Below are positions 38,772 through 48,656 of a DNA stretch of 64,000 nt, piece by piece. The stretch's first letter is position 1. Every line of letters starts with the position of its first letter. A program made the position numbers and the translations under genes. Under the pieces are notes generated by a model. That model was not told the DNA's origin, did not search any database, and saw nothing but the letters and a program-made list of their open reading frames with translations. This DNA is from Microbacterium sp. CH12i (GTDB lineage: Bacteria > Actinomycetota > Actinomycetes > Actinomycetales > Microbacteriaceae): assembly GCF_000685355.1 (NCBI RefSeq), contig NZ_JHET01000007.1, forward strand, positions 372,001-436,000, read 5' to 3'.

Positions 38772-41486
38772 TTACTTCTGCCGACCGGTCTTCGCATCGT
38801 ATTTGACCTCGACCGGTACTACCTGATCCGTCGGCAGCACCTCAATCCATTGATCGAACACCTCATACGGCTGGCTTGTCACGGCACGGAAGCCACCCTG
38901 AAGGGGGTAGAAACCGTGTTCGTAGACCTTGTCGACCGGGGTCGCACTGACCCGATTGTCGTCGTTGATCTCCTCCGCGGGATACCTGCCCACCTGCAGC
39001 GACTCCTGATGCTTCTCCGCCACCTTGGCGCACAGGTACTTGATGGCATCGGCAAGCGTGACATCGGCCACCCCCAGGACGGCGCGAATCTCCGCGAGCT
39101 CTGCGGCGGGCGCTTGATAGAGCCCGTCCAAGCCCTCTGTGCCTTCCACGTGCACCTGTTGCAGCCAGTTCGTCGCCTCAAGTTCCTTCCCCGGGCGAAC
39201 GGGGATGACGGCCTTGACCCAGGGTGCATTGAGGAAGGCGTTGCGGAGGTCGTCGCCATCGAGCTCCAGGAGCCAGCCAAGCGAGCTACCCATCCGCGCA
39301 AACTGCGATTTCTCGGTGATGTAGTAATTGTCCGGCCGCGACTGGTTGTCTGCCCAGTTCGTGACGTTGCTGTCGAAGATGGCCTCGTTGCTCCCCTGCG
39401 CCAAGTACTGGTGGGAGTGGAGGCGCGGCTTCCACCACTCCGGAGCCACAAAATAGAGCATCTTGTCGATGTCGAAGATTGAGTTCAGTAGCTCTGAGAT
39501 CACGTGACGCGTGTGGTCATTCGTGGTGCTCTCTGGCAGGTGGTAGGTCGCGGTGGTCATTAGCGCACTGATGAGCCGGCGGTAAACGATGATTCGCTCC
39601 TCCTCGCGGAGGTCTTCATACTTGCGGGTGTTGATGCCGCTGGCTGCCTCGATGCGCACCTTGGCCGCATCCACAAAGGCCTGTTGCGTTTTGCGGGCGT
39701 TCGCCAAATTGGCGGCCGTCACGACCTCTGCGCTTTTGGAATTGGCGGCATCGATCGCCGACTTCGTTGCGGCAGTGGGAGTGAACGCCACGACCCCGCC
39801 CACGACGAAGTCGATTCGTTCATCCCACTTCATTCCTCCGGGGCCGATGAACGGGCCCACCTGCACATTGGCGGCATCGACCAAACGCCCCTTGAACGCC
39901 CAGGCGCCGGCGAAGTCCTCCCCCGTGCCGGACACTTGGACGACATCGACCATGCTTCCCGGATACTTCAATTCGTACCCGTCTGGTGCGGGCGGGAGGG
40001 CAATAGCGCCGAGCGGCAGGAATCCGTCAGCGCCGTTGAAACGACGAGTGTTGTCGAATGTCCACGACACCCCTCCGGTGAACGACACCGACTTGTCTGG
40101 CGGGTACTGCTGATTCGACTGTGCGGGCACTGGCGTGAGGTCGGCGGGTTTGGCAATGTTGACGAGATTCGCGAGCCCGAGATCGTTGCCCGGCTCGTCG
40201 ACGAAGGTCTCCCAGCACAGATAGGTGCCCACATCCTGCACCTGCACACCCACCTGGCGCATCTTGCGACGTAGCTCATAGTTGACCAGGAGGTCGGTGG
40301 TGTTGTTCAGGACGTAGCGCTTGCTCGAGGTGTCGATCGTCTCGTTGATCGTCTTGAACGTCGACTTGTAGTTCTGTTTGATCTCCGATGACAGTTTTGA
40401 CGACTGCTCGCGCATCCGCTTGTGCGTATTTTCGCGGGCCGTGTCTTGGGTTGTTTCGAGGTTCATGCTGCCGGTTGCGGTCGCGTTTCCAGAGCCCCAG
40501 GACTGGTTCACCGTGAGGGATGCGCCAAGCTTCAAGTCGTTCTTGTTGTCAGTCTTGACGGCTTCAGAGAGCTCGTCGCGGTCGGTGCTGCTGTCTTCCG
40601 TTCGCTTTGTTGTCTCCGTTGATTGCTCGATGATCTGCTCTGTGTAGCTGCGGCGGGTGCTGATTTCGATCAGTTCGACGAGCGAGCCGGGGCTGAGCCA
40701 GACGTGCTCGACGGGCGTGCCGAGAAAGGAGTCGAGCTCGAAGAAGAACTGTCGAAACAGGTGAACAATGCCGAGCGGTGACAGGTTGACGTTCGAGATG
40801 TCTCGGTTGGGGTCAAATGTGGCAAACGGATCGTCGGCATTCAGCTGCGCGATGATGGCGTCGGTGACCGCCTGCTCGTTGACGTCTGGGTCGACGTAGA
40901 ACATCTTGTACAGGAGCGAGAAGTTCTTCGTCTCGAGCAGGTTCAGCAAGGAAGCACCGAGGGCCGACTCGCGCTCAACGCGCGCGAACTGCGTGCGTTC
41001 GAGTTCGGCGAACGCGGGCATACGTTCCCGCTGGTGAAGGTCAGAACACTGTCTCCGGAAGTCTTCGAGATAGAACTCTTTGACCGTCGTGTCGAGCAGG
41101 CTTTGAATCTGGTCTTCGTTGACATACCGTCGCCACTCCTCGTCAACGGGCGGGGTAGTCGGCAGCGTTGTAGCGATGGACGCGAGGAGCCGGCTCGACC
41201 CATCCGTGACGATGCGCGGGCCGAGCAGATGGCCGATGCCGATGCGGTCAATGGAGGCATCGCACTCTCGTGTGTCGAAGCGCGCGTTGGCGACGTCGCC
41301 AACGTAACGCTTGGAGAGTGAGTAGAGCAGCCCATCCATGGCTTCGTCAAAACCGGGCCGCAGCCGATCTTTCTGCCGAGCCGAACGCCAGCCAATCATG
41401 GGCTGGTAAACCCCGAACATTTCACTCGCGTACGGCAGGACGCTCGTGTAGTCCGTCAGATCCGTGATGCGCTTGTTCGTTGTCAT
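38772..41486 (-). CDS. Unrecognised 904-residue protein paired with phospholipase D
   Basis: A soluble-looking protein without signal peptide or classical membrane helix. Residues 1-270 are mixed and include LFRQFFFELDSFLGTPVEHV. Residues 275-395 are a long S/T/K/E/Q-rich region: two polar, probably helical arms (about 280-316 and 346-392) flank an alternating beta-like stretch KLGASLTVNQSWGSG...ATATGSMNLE (319-344). Residues 400-560 look beta-rich (SFTGGVSWTFDNTRRF), 565-620 are an Ala-rich helix, and 630-904 are globular. I recognise no family. The arm-tip-arm shape recalls extended hairpins of pore-forming or injection-type toxins, but this is shape only. Start at 41486. Confidence 0.8.
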   Translation of the reverse strand: MTTNKRITDLTDYTSVLPYASEMFGVYQPMIGWRSARQKDRLRPGFDEAMDGLLYSLSKRYVGDVANARFDTRECDASIDRIGIGHLLGPRIVTDGSSRLLASIATTLPTTPPVDEEWRRYVNEDQIQSLLDTTVKEFYLEDFRRQCSDLHQRERMPAFAELERTQFARVERESALGASLLNLLETKNFSLLYKMFYVDPDVNEQAVTDAIIAQLNADDPFATFDPNRDISNVNLSPLGIVHLFRQFFFELDSFLGTPVEHVWLSPGSLVELIEISTRRSYTEQIIEQSTETTKRTEDSSTDRDELSEAVKTDNKNDLKLGASLTVNQSWGSGNATATGSMNLETTQDTARENTHKRMREQSSKLSSEIKQNYKSTFKTINETIDTSSKRYVLNNTTDLLVNYELRRKMRQVGVQVQDVGTYLCWETFVDEPGNDLGLANLVNIAKPADLTPVPAQSNQQYPPDKSVSFTGGVSWTFDNTRRFNGADGFLPLGAIALPPAPDGYELKYPGSMVDVVQVSGTGEDFAGAWAFKGRLVDAANVQVGPFIGPGGMKWDERIDFVVGGVVAFTPTAATKSAIDAANSKSAEVVTAANLANARKTQQAFVDAAKVRIEAASGINTRKYEDLREEERIIVYRRLISALMTTATYHLPESTTNDHTRHVISELLNSIFDIDKMLYFVAPEWWKPRLHSHQYLAQGSNEAIFDSNVTNWADNQSRPDNYYITEKSQFARMGSSLGWLLELDGDDLRNAFLNAPWVKAVIPVRPGKELEATNWLQQVHVEGTEGLDGLYQAPAAELAEIRAVLGVADVTLADAIKYLCAKVAEKHQESLQVGRYPAEEINDDNRVSATPVDKVYEHGFYPLQGGFRAVTSQPYEVFDQWIEVLPTDQVVPVEVKYDAKTGRQK

Positions 41487-41669
41487 GGTGACTCCCGCTG
41501 AGAAACGATCCGTGCGGCAATGCGACGGAACTCAAAGGTCGGACGGGCGGGGTCGAAATGCCCCGTCATCTGCCTAAGCAACGTCCAGTGTCAGTAACAG
41601 GATCAGTATGCGCTCGTGTAGCCCGCGGGGCAAGGGCACCTCATTCCCGGTCTGGCGTAAAGTCGCACC

Positions 41670-42335
41670 ATGAGCGATGTCACCATCACCGTCCGAGGCG
41701 AGAACGAGGCGCGAGTCGCGCCCGAACGCGCCACCGTCAGCGTCACCGTCCGCACCGAGGGCCCTGAGCGCGCCGCGGTCGTTGACCGGGTGATGCGCCT
41801 TGCCGAACCTGTACGTGCGAGCATCGCCGAACGTAAAGAATCAGGCGCTGTCGCCGATTGGACGAGCAAGCGTCTTGCGGTGCGCGCAGAGCGGCCGTGG
41901 AACAACGAAGGCAAGCGCCTCGCCCTGGTCTATCACGCGACCATCGACTTCAGCGCGACTTTCACCGAAGCATCCGAGCTGTCGATCTGGGTGTCGGATA
42001 TCTCCGCATGGGACGGTGTCGAGATCGGCTGGGTGAACTGGGATTTGACTCCTGAGACCCGCGCCAGGGTAGAACGCGAAGTCGCATCATCCGCCGTCGG
42101 CGTTGCCGTCGCACGCGCCGAGGCCTACGCCAGCGCTCTAAACCTCAGCACCGTCACGCCGCTGGAAATCGCCGATGTCGGCCTCATCTCCAAAGCGCAG
42201 CCGCAACGTGCCCCACAGATGATGCAAGCGCGCGGGATGGCGTTCGCAGTATCCGACTCCGCACCGACGATGGAGTACGAACCCGATGAGATCATCGTCT
42301 CCGCGGCCGTCGAGGCGCGCTTCACCGCCAGCTAA
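41670..42335 (+). CDS. SIMPL domain protein (DUF541)
   Basis: A 221-residue product starting VTITVRGENEARVAPERATVSV, the usual SIMPL opening, with a C-terminal part holding PLEIADVGLIS and closing PDEIIVSAAVEARF, the strand that ends the domain. Many family members are exported; no signal peptide is visible here, so it may be cytoplasmic. TAAAGT ends six bases before the ATG, so the message may be leaderless. Cellular role poorly known. Convergent with hflX. Confidence 0.85.
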   Translation: MSDVTITVRGENEARVAPERATVSVTVRTEGPERAAVVDRVMRLAEPVRASIAERKESGAVADWTSKRLAVRAERPWNNEGKRLALVYHATIDFSATFTEASELSIWVSDISAWDGVEIGWVNWDLTPETRARVEREVASSAVGVAVARAEAYASALNLSTVTPLEIADVGLISKAQPQRAPQMMQARGMAFAVSDSAPTMEYEPDEIIVSAAVEARFTAS

Positions 42336-42341
42336 GCGTCT

Positions 42342-43847
42342 TCAGCGCGCGAACGGCGCTAACTCTGCAGCAAGCCGCTCGGAGACGTGTGCGTGGATGT
42401 CAGTGCCGTCCTCGCCGTGTTCTGCCGACAGCAGTACGCCGGTCTCATGCACCGCTGCCACGAGGTCACCGCGGTCGTACGGTACCCGCGCATGCACCTC
42501 GACGGCCGGTTTCGGGAGCGCCTCGTCGATCGCCAGACGCAACTCCTCGATGCCCTCACCTGTGCGCGAAGAGACAAAGTGCGCGTGGGACTCGAGGCCC
42601 TGCAGCACGAGGCGTTCGTCGTCGGGGATGAGATCCGCCTTGTTGAACACGACGATCTCGGGAATGTCGCGTGCTCCGACATCACCCATCACGTCGCGCA
42701 CCGTCTGCAACTGACCCGCAGGATCAGGGTGTGCTCCGTCGACGATATGCAGCACGATGTCCGCGTCTGCTACTTCTTCTAGCGTCGAGCGGAATGCTTC
42801 AACGAGCTGGTGCGGCAGATTGCGGACGAAACCTACTGTGTCGGTAAACGTATAGACGCGGCCGTCAGCCGTTGCCGTGCGACGCACCGTGGCATCCAAC
42901 GTCGCAAACAGTGCGTTCTCGACGAGCACGCCAGCACTCGTAAGCGCGTTGAGCAGGCTCGACTTGCCCGCGTTCGTGTACCCCGTGATCGCGACCGAGG
43001 GAATCGTGTTGCGCTTGCGTTCAGCACGCTTCGCGTCCCGCGCGGGGGTGAAATCACGGATCTGTCGCCGCAGCAGCGCCATGCGGGTGCGGATGCGGCG
43101 CCGATCAAGCTCGATCTTCGTCTCACCAGGACCGCGCGATCCCATGCCCGCGCCGCCGGCACCGACCTGGCCCCCGGCCTGACGGCTCATCGAATCACCC
43201 CAGCCGCGCAGGCGCGGAAGCAAGTACTCGAGCTGCGCAAGCTCGACCTGCGCCTTACCCTCGCGGCTCTTGGCGTGCTGGCTGAAGATGTCGAGAATGA
43301 CGGTCGTGCGGTCGATGACCTTCACTTTCACAACGTCCTCAAGCGCGCGCCGTTGGCTGGGCGCGAGCTCGGAGTCGACGATCACGGTGTCTGCACCAGT
43401 CGCTGCGACGAGATCCTTGAGTTCTTGTGCCTTCCCTCGGCCCAGGTATGTCGCCGGATCCGGGTGCGGGCGCCGCTGCAGCACGGCGTCAAGCACGACG
43501 GCACCGGCGGTCTCGGCGAGGGCAGCGAGCTCACGCAGAGAATTCTCGGCATCCGACTGCGCACCCTGTGGGTACACACCCACCAGAACGACGTTCTCGA
43601 GACGCAGTTGCCGGTACTCGACCTCTGTGACGTCCTCGAGTTCGGTGGAGAGGCCAACGACACGACGCAGCGCGTGCCGATCCTCCAAATCCCACTGATT
43701 TCCGTCGTGGTCGCCGAATGCGGCGGTCGAAGAATTCTGCAGCGCCTGCGCGCCCCCGAATACCCGCGCCGCAGTGCGCGTTTCTGCATTCGCAAGCACG
43801 CGGTCCAGCATCTCGTCGGAGTGTGTCTCGTCTGTGGCTTTCGTCAT
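42342..43847 (-). CDS. hflX: GTPase HflX
   Basis: A 501-residue ribosome-associated GTPase that splits stalled or hibernating 70S ribosomes. The N-terminal HflX domain has VIVDSELAPSQRRALEDVV and RTTVILDIFSQHAKSREG. A coiled linker with GSRGPGETKIELDRRRIRTR precedes the G domain: G1 GYTNAGKSSLLNAL, G3 DTVGFVRNLPHQLVEAF, G4 VFNKADL. Length is normal for actinobacteria. Divergent from the methyltransferase gene, with 59 bases between. Confidence 0.95.
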   Translation of the reverse strand: MTKATDETHSDEMLDRVLANAETRTAARVFGGAQALQNSSTAAFGDHDGNQWDLEDRHALRRVVGLSTELEDVTEVEYRQLRLENVVLVGVYPQGAQSDAENSLRELAALAETAGAVVLDAVLQRRPHPDPATYLGRGKAQELKDLVAATGADTVIVDSELAPSQRRALEDVVKVKVIDRTTVILDIFSQHAKSREGKAQVELAQLEYLLPRLRGWGDSMSRQAGGQVGAGGAGMGSRGPGETKIELDRRRIRTRMALLRRQIRDFTPARDAKRAERKRNTIPSVAITGYTNAGKSSLLNALTSAGVLVENALFATLDATVRRTATADGRVYTFTDTVGFVRNLPHQLVEAFRSTLEEVADADIVLHIVDGAHPDPAGQLQTVRDVMGDVGARDIPEIVVFNKADLIPDDERLVLQGLESHAHFVSSRTGEGIEELRLAIDEALPKPAVEVHARVPYDRGDLVAAVHETGVLLSAEHGEDGTDIHAHVSERLAAELAPFAR

Positions 43848-43906
43848 CCTCTGCCTTCTGTGTTCGGCACCTTAACCTTAACCCCGCTGTCCGGTACGCT
43901 CGCCGT

Positions 43907-44548
43907 ATGGGGTCCGATCATTACTTCACTGCGGCCCCGGCAAGTGCGGAGAACCTGCGAACCATCAAGGTGACCCTCGCAGGTCGCGAACTCGAAGTGA
44001 CTACCGCTGGTGGCGTCTTCAGTCCTGACCGCGTGGATGCCGGGACAGCAGTGCTTTTCGCAAGTATGCCGCCACTGCCGCCGGGCGGGAACTTTCTCGA
44101 CCTCGGCAGCGGTTGGGGGCCAATCAGCATCACGATGGCGCTCGCATCCCCCCATGCCACGGTGTGGGCGGTCGATGTGAACGAGCGTGCTCTCGACCTG
44201 GTTCGTCGCAACGCCGAGGCGCTTGGCTTAGAAAACATCAACGCGGTGCTGCCCGACGATGTTCCCGATGACGTCATGTTCCGCACGATCCGCTCGAATC
44301 CGCCGATCCGAGTGGGCAAGAACGTGCTGCATGACATGTTGCTGCGCTGGATTCCGCGCCTCGATGAGCACAGTGACGCCTGGCTCGTCGTACAGCGCAA
44401 CCTCGGAGCGGATTCGCTGCAGCGGTGGATTGGCGCGAGCTTTCCCCCTGGCTACAGCGTGTTTCGTACCGCGACGGGCAAGGGCTATCGTGTGCTGAAG
44501 GTGCGCAAGCACGGTACGCCGCAGACGATGCCGATCGACATCGCCTGA
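43907..44548 (+). CDS. Class I SAM methyltransferase, RsmC/RlmG-like
   Basis: A 213-residue product with the SAM motif GNFLDLGSGWGPISITMALA near residues 62-81, the acidic loop VWAVDVNERALDL, and the catalytic SNPPIRVGKNVLHDM. The NPP motif with this context marks guanine-N2 or related rRNA methyltransferases of the RsmC type. The start at 43907 gives the N-terminal MGSDHYFTAAPAS seen in such short actinobacterial members. The target base cannot be told. It ends six bases before the convergent monooxygenase gene. Confidence 0.85.
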   Translation: MGSDHYFTAAPASAENLRTIKVTLAGRELEVTTAGGVFSPDRVDAGTAVLFASMPPLPPGGNFLDLGSGWGPISITMALASPHATVWAVDVNERALDLVRRNAEALGLENINAVLPDDVPDDVMFRTIRSNPPIRVGKNVLHDMLLRWIPRLDEHSDAWLVVQRNLGADSLQRWIGASFPPGYSVFRTATGKGYRVLKVRKHGTPQTMPIDIA

Positions 44549-44554
44549 GCGCGG

Positions 44555-45938
44555 TCAGACCTTCGCTGTGGTGTGCACGCGATAGCTCGCTCCACGATGT
44601 TCTTCGGGGAGCCGGTCTCCACGACCGTGCAGCTTCTGACGAAGAGTGCCTGGCGTGTACTGGGTCTGGTAGACACCGCGGCGCTGCAACTCCGGCACGA
44701 TGAACTCGACGATGTCCTCGAACGTGCCCGGGGTGATGGCGTACGCGAGGTTGAACCCGTCGACGTCGGTCTCGTCTACCCAGTCCTGGAGGAAATCCGC
44801 GACTTCATCCGGGGAACCGACAACCCGTGGGCCCAGGCCGCCGATGTTCCCCAGCCGGGCAATGTCACGAACCTTCCACTCTTTGCCGTCATCGCCAGCC
44901 TGTTGGAAGTTTGCGACGGTTGACTGAATGGCATTGCTCTTGACGTTGCCAATCGGTTCGTCAAGGTCGTACTTCGACAGGTCGATGCCCATCCACCCCG
45001 ACATAAAGACCAGGGCGCCCTCGTCGCTCGCGTACTGCAGGTAATCTTCGTGCTTAGCGTGCGCCTTTTTCGCTCGTCTCATCAGTGATGATGGTCAGGA
45101 GCGTGTAGATCTTCGCGGAGTAGCGGTCGCGTCCCGCCCCCTCTAGGGCATCGCGAATACGCTTCACCACTCCTGCGAGCACTGTCTTCGTGGGCGCTGC
45201 AACGAAAATCGCCTCCGCGTTGCCTGCGGCGAACTCGATGCCGCGGGGCGAAGCGCCGGCTTGGTAAATCACCGGCGTCCGCTGTGGCGAGGGCTCAGAG
45301 ATGTGGATACCTGGCACCGTGAAGTGCTCACCGTGGTGGCCGATCTCGTGCACCTTTGACGGGTCGGTGAACACACCGCTCTCGCGGTCGCGGATGACGG
45401 CGTCATCCTCCCAGGATCCCTCCCACAGCTTGTAGGTGACCTCAAGATACTCGTCGGCAACGTCATAGCGCTGGTCGTGCTCAAGCTGATCGTCGTGGCC
45501 CATATTGCGCGCTGCGGAGGGAAGGTAGCCGGTCACAACGTTCCAGCCCACGCGTCCTTCGGTGAGGTGGTCAAGCGTCGACATGCGTCGCGCGAAAGGA
45601 TAGGGATGCTCGTAGGCGGTGCCAGCGGTCACCCCGAAGCCGAGATCCTCGGTCACGGCAGCCATGGCACTAACCAACAGAATCGGGTCATTCACTGGCA
45701 CCTGCGCCCCGTGGCGAATTGCTGCCTCGTTGGAATCGCCATACACGTCGTAGGTGCCGAGCACGTCGGCGATGAACAGTCCGTCGAAGTTGCCGCGTTC
45801 GAGAAGCCTCGCCAATGAAGTCCAGTAGCTGAGCTCTTTGTATCGCGCTGACTGGTCGAGCGGATGCCGCCACATCCCGGAGGACTGGTGAGCAACACAG
45901 TTCATGTCAAAGGCGTTGAAGCGGATCTGCTTGGGCAT
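44555..45938 (-). CDS. FMN-dependent monooxygenase, NtaA/SnaA/DszA type (one-base frameshift)
   Basis: About 460 residues when one extra base in a five-T run (45066-45070) is removed, joining IITDETSEK to AHAKHEDYLQYAS. The family uses FMNH2 from a partner reductase to oxidise chelators or sulphur and nitrogen heterocycles. Marks are FNAFDMNCVAHQSSGMWRHP, LFIADVLGTYDVYG, RVGWNVVTGYLPSAARNMG and QAGASPRGIEFAAGNAEAIF. The start is set at 45938 because GGGTGG precedes it. No reductase gene is adjacent, so the partner must be elsewhere. Substrate unknown. Confidence 0.87.
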
Positions 45939-46019
45939 GCCACCCATATTTGCTGATGCAGTGGATTCTCGCCTTTTCCGCGGTAATCCAATGACTTATT
46001 TCACCGACAAGCACAGACC

Positions 46020-46893
46020 TCAGACCAGGTCGACGGTTCCGCTGTAGACAAGCTGCGCGGGGCCGGATAGTGCGACATGTTCGCCATCCTCGGCGGGGAA
46101 CATCCGCACGCTCAGAGTGCCGCCTGGCACCTCAACACGCCAGTTGTCCGGAGCACGCTCCCCGGCCCAGTAGCGCACGGCAAGGGCCGTAGCTGCAACT
46201 CCGGTACCGCAACTGAGAGTCTCCCCCACACCACGCTCGAACACTCGCATAGAGACATGCCCGATGCCGTCACGCACGAGCGGGTCGCCGGGCACGACAA
46301 ACTCCACGTTCGCGCCAGTGGGAAGTTGTGGCTCAAGTTCAGGCATGTACTCGAGTTCGAGACCAGCGAGCTCTCCCTCAGAGGCGAGAGCGACCACGAC
46401 GTGCGGGTTGCCGACGTCGATGCCCAGGCCAGGACGAGCGACGTCGAGGCCGCGGGCCATGGCAAGTGGATCATCGCCGGATAGGCGCCAACGTCCAAGG
46501 TCGACCTGGTAACCAGTGCCGCTACTGGTCACATCGCGCACGCCGGCGCGTGTTCCGATCGGCAGCGTCGAGCCCGCGTCAATTGTGGCGAGTCCAGCGC
46601 GGACCAGATAGTGCGCGAAGACCCGGATGCCGTTGCCACACATCTCGGCAATGGAGCCATCGGCGTTGCGGTAGTCCATGAACCACTCGGCAGCCGGCTC
46701 CTCTCGGAGGGCTGCCGCGTCCCTCCGGGAGGGCTGCAGAGCGGACCACACGAAGAATGCCGTCGGCGCCGATTCCGAAATGTCGGTCGCAGAGCACGGC
46801 CACCTGCTCGGCGGTGAGCTCGAGCTCGCCATCCGGGTCGGCGATGATGACGAAGTCGTTGCCGGTGCCGTGTCCCTTGGTGAATGCGACCAT
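46020..46893 (-). CDS. dapF: Diaminopimelate epimerase (one-base frameshift)
   Basis: It converts LL- to meso-diaminopimelate for lysine and peptidoglycan synthesis. The N-terminal frame has [16 protein letters not shown] and [19 protein letters not shown]. The other frame has the first catalytic cysteine in [15 protein letters not shown], and then GNPHVVVAL and the second in [16 protein letters not shown]. An extra base at about 46715-46735, between two copies of GCAGCCCTCC, changes frame; removing it gives about 290 residues. The gene closes the conserved core row that begins at dapA. Being essential, it is unlikely to be truly broken. Confidence 0.92.
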
Positions 46894-46975
46894 GTCTTCA
46901 GTTTAGAGACCATGTGGCAGCCGGGGCTGGCGCACGGGGCATCCGAGGTCGAGGATGGACCAAGGAGGTCGAGAC

Positions 46976-47206
46976 ATGGGGCACGACAAGAAGGACATCA
47001 GCCAGGTGAACCTGGCAGGCAAGGTGGCACTCGCGGCACTCGGAATCGTCCAGGTCACCTTGGCGACACTGGCGTTCTGGGATCTGGCGCATCGGGCTGA
47101 CGAGGATCTTCGAGGACCGAAGCCCGCATGGATTCCGGTCATCCTGGTGAACTGGATCGGCCCCGCGGTCTACTTCGTGCTCGGCGTCAGGCGCGATACC
47201 CGGTAA
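46976..47206 (+). CDS. Small PLDc_N-domain membrane protein
   Basis: A 76-residue product with two membrane helices ([19 protein letters not shown] and [18 protein letters not shown]) separated by a charged loop [13 protein letters not shown], ending VRRDTR. This is the phospholipase D-nuclease N-terminal (PLDc_N) pattern of small stand-alone actinobacterial proteins. A near-perfect ribosome site AAGGAGGT lies six bases before the ATG, so expression is probably strong. Its 3' end overlaps the convergent reductase-like gene by 37 bases. Confidence 0.82.
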   Translation: MGHDKKDISQVNLAGKVALAALGIVQVTLATLAFWDLAHRADEDLRGPKPAWIPVILVNWIGPAVYFVLGVRRDTR

Positions 47207-47712
47207 CGACCGCACAGGAAGTCGCGGTTGCGCGCGACCTCGAGCAGTTCGAGGTCGAGCATTCGCGGAAACAGCGGCGCGCCAGCTCCGAGTGTCACCG
47301 GCGCGAACTGCACCCAGATCTCATCGAGCAGCCCCGCGTCGGCGAACTGACCGGCGAGGCCGCCGCCGCCGACCACCCACAGGTCTTTGCCGCCAGCGGC
47401 CGCAGTCATGCTCGCGTGCACCTCGGAGATCGGTTCACTGGTGAGTGTCACGTCAGCGTCGTCGGGAATCTTCAGCTCTCGATGAGTGAACACCCATGTC
47501 GGCTGGGTGTAGCCCCAGCGGCCCTCCTCATGATCCATGACCCACTCGTATGTGGATGCTCCCATCGCCAGCGCGCCGATCGTCTTCTCGAACGGCTGAT
47601 ACGCCATCGGTCCCTCGGGATCGACGTCCTGCTTCAAGAGCCAGTCGAGCGAGTGCCCTGGAGTGGCGATGAATCCGTCAAGGCTGGATGCAGTGAAGAA
47701 GTGAGTGACCAT
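47170..47712 (-). CDS. Dihydrofolate reductase/RibD C-terminal family protein
   Basis: A 180-residue product with MVTHFFTASSLDGFIATPGH, GALAMGASTYEWVM and KDLWVVGGGGLAGQFADAGL, the RibD_C/DHFR-like fold that binds NADPH. LLDEIWVQFAPVTLGAGAPLF closes the domain. These stand-alone proteins have no proven reaction; the true FolA of this genome is encoded at 60976-61452. The start at 47712 matches the family N-terminus. The stop lies inside the convergent PLDc_N gene. Confidence 0.83.
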   Translation of the reverse strand: MVTHFFTASSLDGFIATPGHSLDWLLKQDVDPEGPMAYQPFEKTIGALAMGASTYEWVMDHEEGRWGYTQPTWVFTHRELKIPDDADVTLTSEPISEVHASMTAAAGGKDLWVVGGGGLAGQFADAGLLDEIWVQFAPVTLGAGAPLFPRMLDLELLEVARNRDFLCGRYRVSRLTPSTK

Positions 47713-47744
47713 GTCACGATACTGACACGCACCACTGACGTCGG

Positions 47745-48656
47745 TCAGAGTAGCGTCGCCGGATCCGTCCCCGGGCCGATCCATTCAAGCTCGGGATAGC
47801 GCTTGAACCACGACACCTGACGACGCGCATACCGTCGGGTGAGGGCCTGCGTCTCGGCGATCGCTGATTCTTCCGTGAGCGTTTCATTGAGCTGGCCCAG
47901 GGCTTGCGTATAGCCGATAGCCCGTCCCGCGGTCACACCGTGTTCGAGACCCGCCTCGCGGAGCGCTCGGACTTCGGACAGCATCCCCTGCTCCCACATC
48001 CGCTCCACGCGCCTGTCGAGTCGCTCAACGAGTTCACTGCGCTCGCTGTGCAGACCAATGATGCGGGTGTTCGGATGCCACAACCGGGGAGCCTCGGGTA
48101 GGGCCGCACCGTGCGTGTCAGAACCCTGAGCGAGTACTTCCAGCGCCCGGACGAGGCGGCGGCCGTTCTTCCGGTCGATGCGGGCAGCAGTGGCGGCGTC
48201 TTGCTCTTGCAGTCGCGCGAACAGGGCATCGGCGCCCTGCTCATCAAGCTCTCGCTCCAGACGCTCGCGGACAACCGGATCACGAGGTGGGAATTGGAAG
48301 TCGAAGATCACGCTGGAGACGTACAGCCCCGAACCACCAACCAGAATGGCGTCGCCGCCACGCGCATGGATGTCTTCGATCGCGGCGCGCGCGAGCGGCT
48401 GGTACCACGCCACCGCGGCTTCCTCGGTGACGTCGCGCACATCAAATAGGTGGTGCGGGATGCTGCGGCGTTCTGCGAGCGGAAGCTTTGCCGTCCCGAT
48501 GTCCATGCCCCGGTACAGCTGCATGGCGTCGGCGTTGACGATCTCAGCGGCATTGCCCGCATTGCGCAACGAGTCGGCAAGGTCAAGGGCGAAATCGCTC
48601 TTGCCTGTGCCGGTGGCGCCGACGACCGCCCAGAGGCGCGGAGCTGGACTAGACAC
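47745..48656 (-). CDS. miaA: tRNA dimethylallyltransferase
   Basis: A 303-residue product that adds a dimethylallyl group to A37 of tRNAs reading U-starting codons. P-loop [17 protein letters not shown] lies at the N-terminus; then come [36 protein letters not shown] and [14 protein letters not shown], with [17 protein letters not shown] late in the chain. GTG 48656 overlaps the end of miaB and puts the P-loop near residue 12, as in the family. MiaB uses its product, and the two genes are coupled. Confidence 0.94.
   Translation of the reverse strand: MSSPAPRLWAVVGATGTGKSDFALDLADSLRNAGNAAEIVNADAMQLYRGMDIGTAKLPLAERRSIPHHLFDVRDVTEEAAVAWYQPLARAAIEDIHARGGDAILVGGSGLYVSSVIFDFQFPPRDPVVRERLERELDEQGADALFARLQEQDAATAARIDRKNGRRLVRALEVLAQGSDTHGAALPEAPRLWHPNTRIIGLHSERSELVERLDRRVERMWEQGMLSEVRALREAGLEHGVTAGRAIGYTQALGQLNETLTEESAIAETQALTRRYARRQVSWFKRYPELEWIGPGTDPATLL

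Noticed and set aside
36120..41670. Attachment-site duplication of the ssrA 3' end around the PLD genes
   Set aside because: No second copy of the ssrA 3' sequence was noticed in the flanking DNA up to the SIMPL gene.
46889..46918. Direct repeat GACCATGT near the dapF start
   Set aside because: Only eight bases, one copy being the start codon context; consistent with chance.
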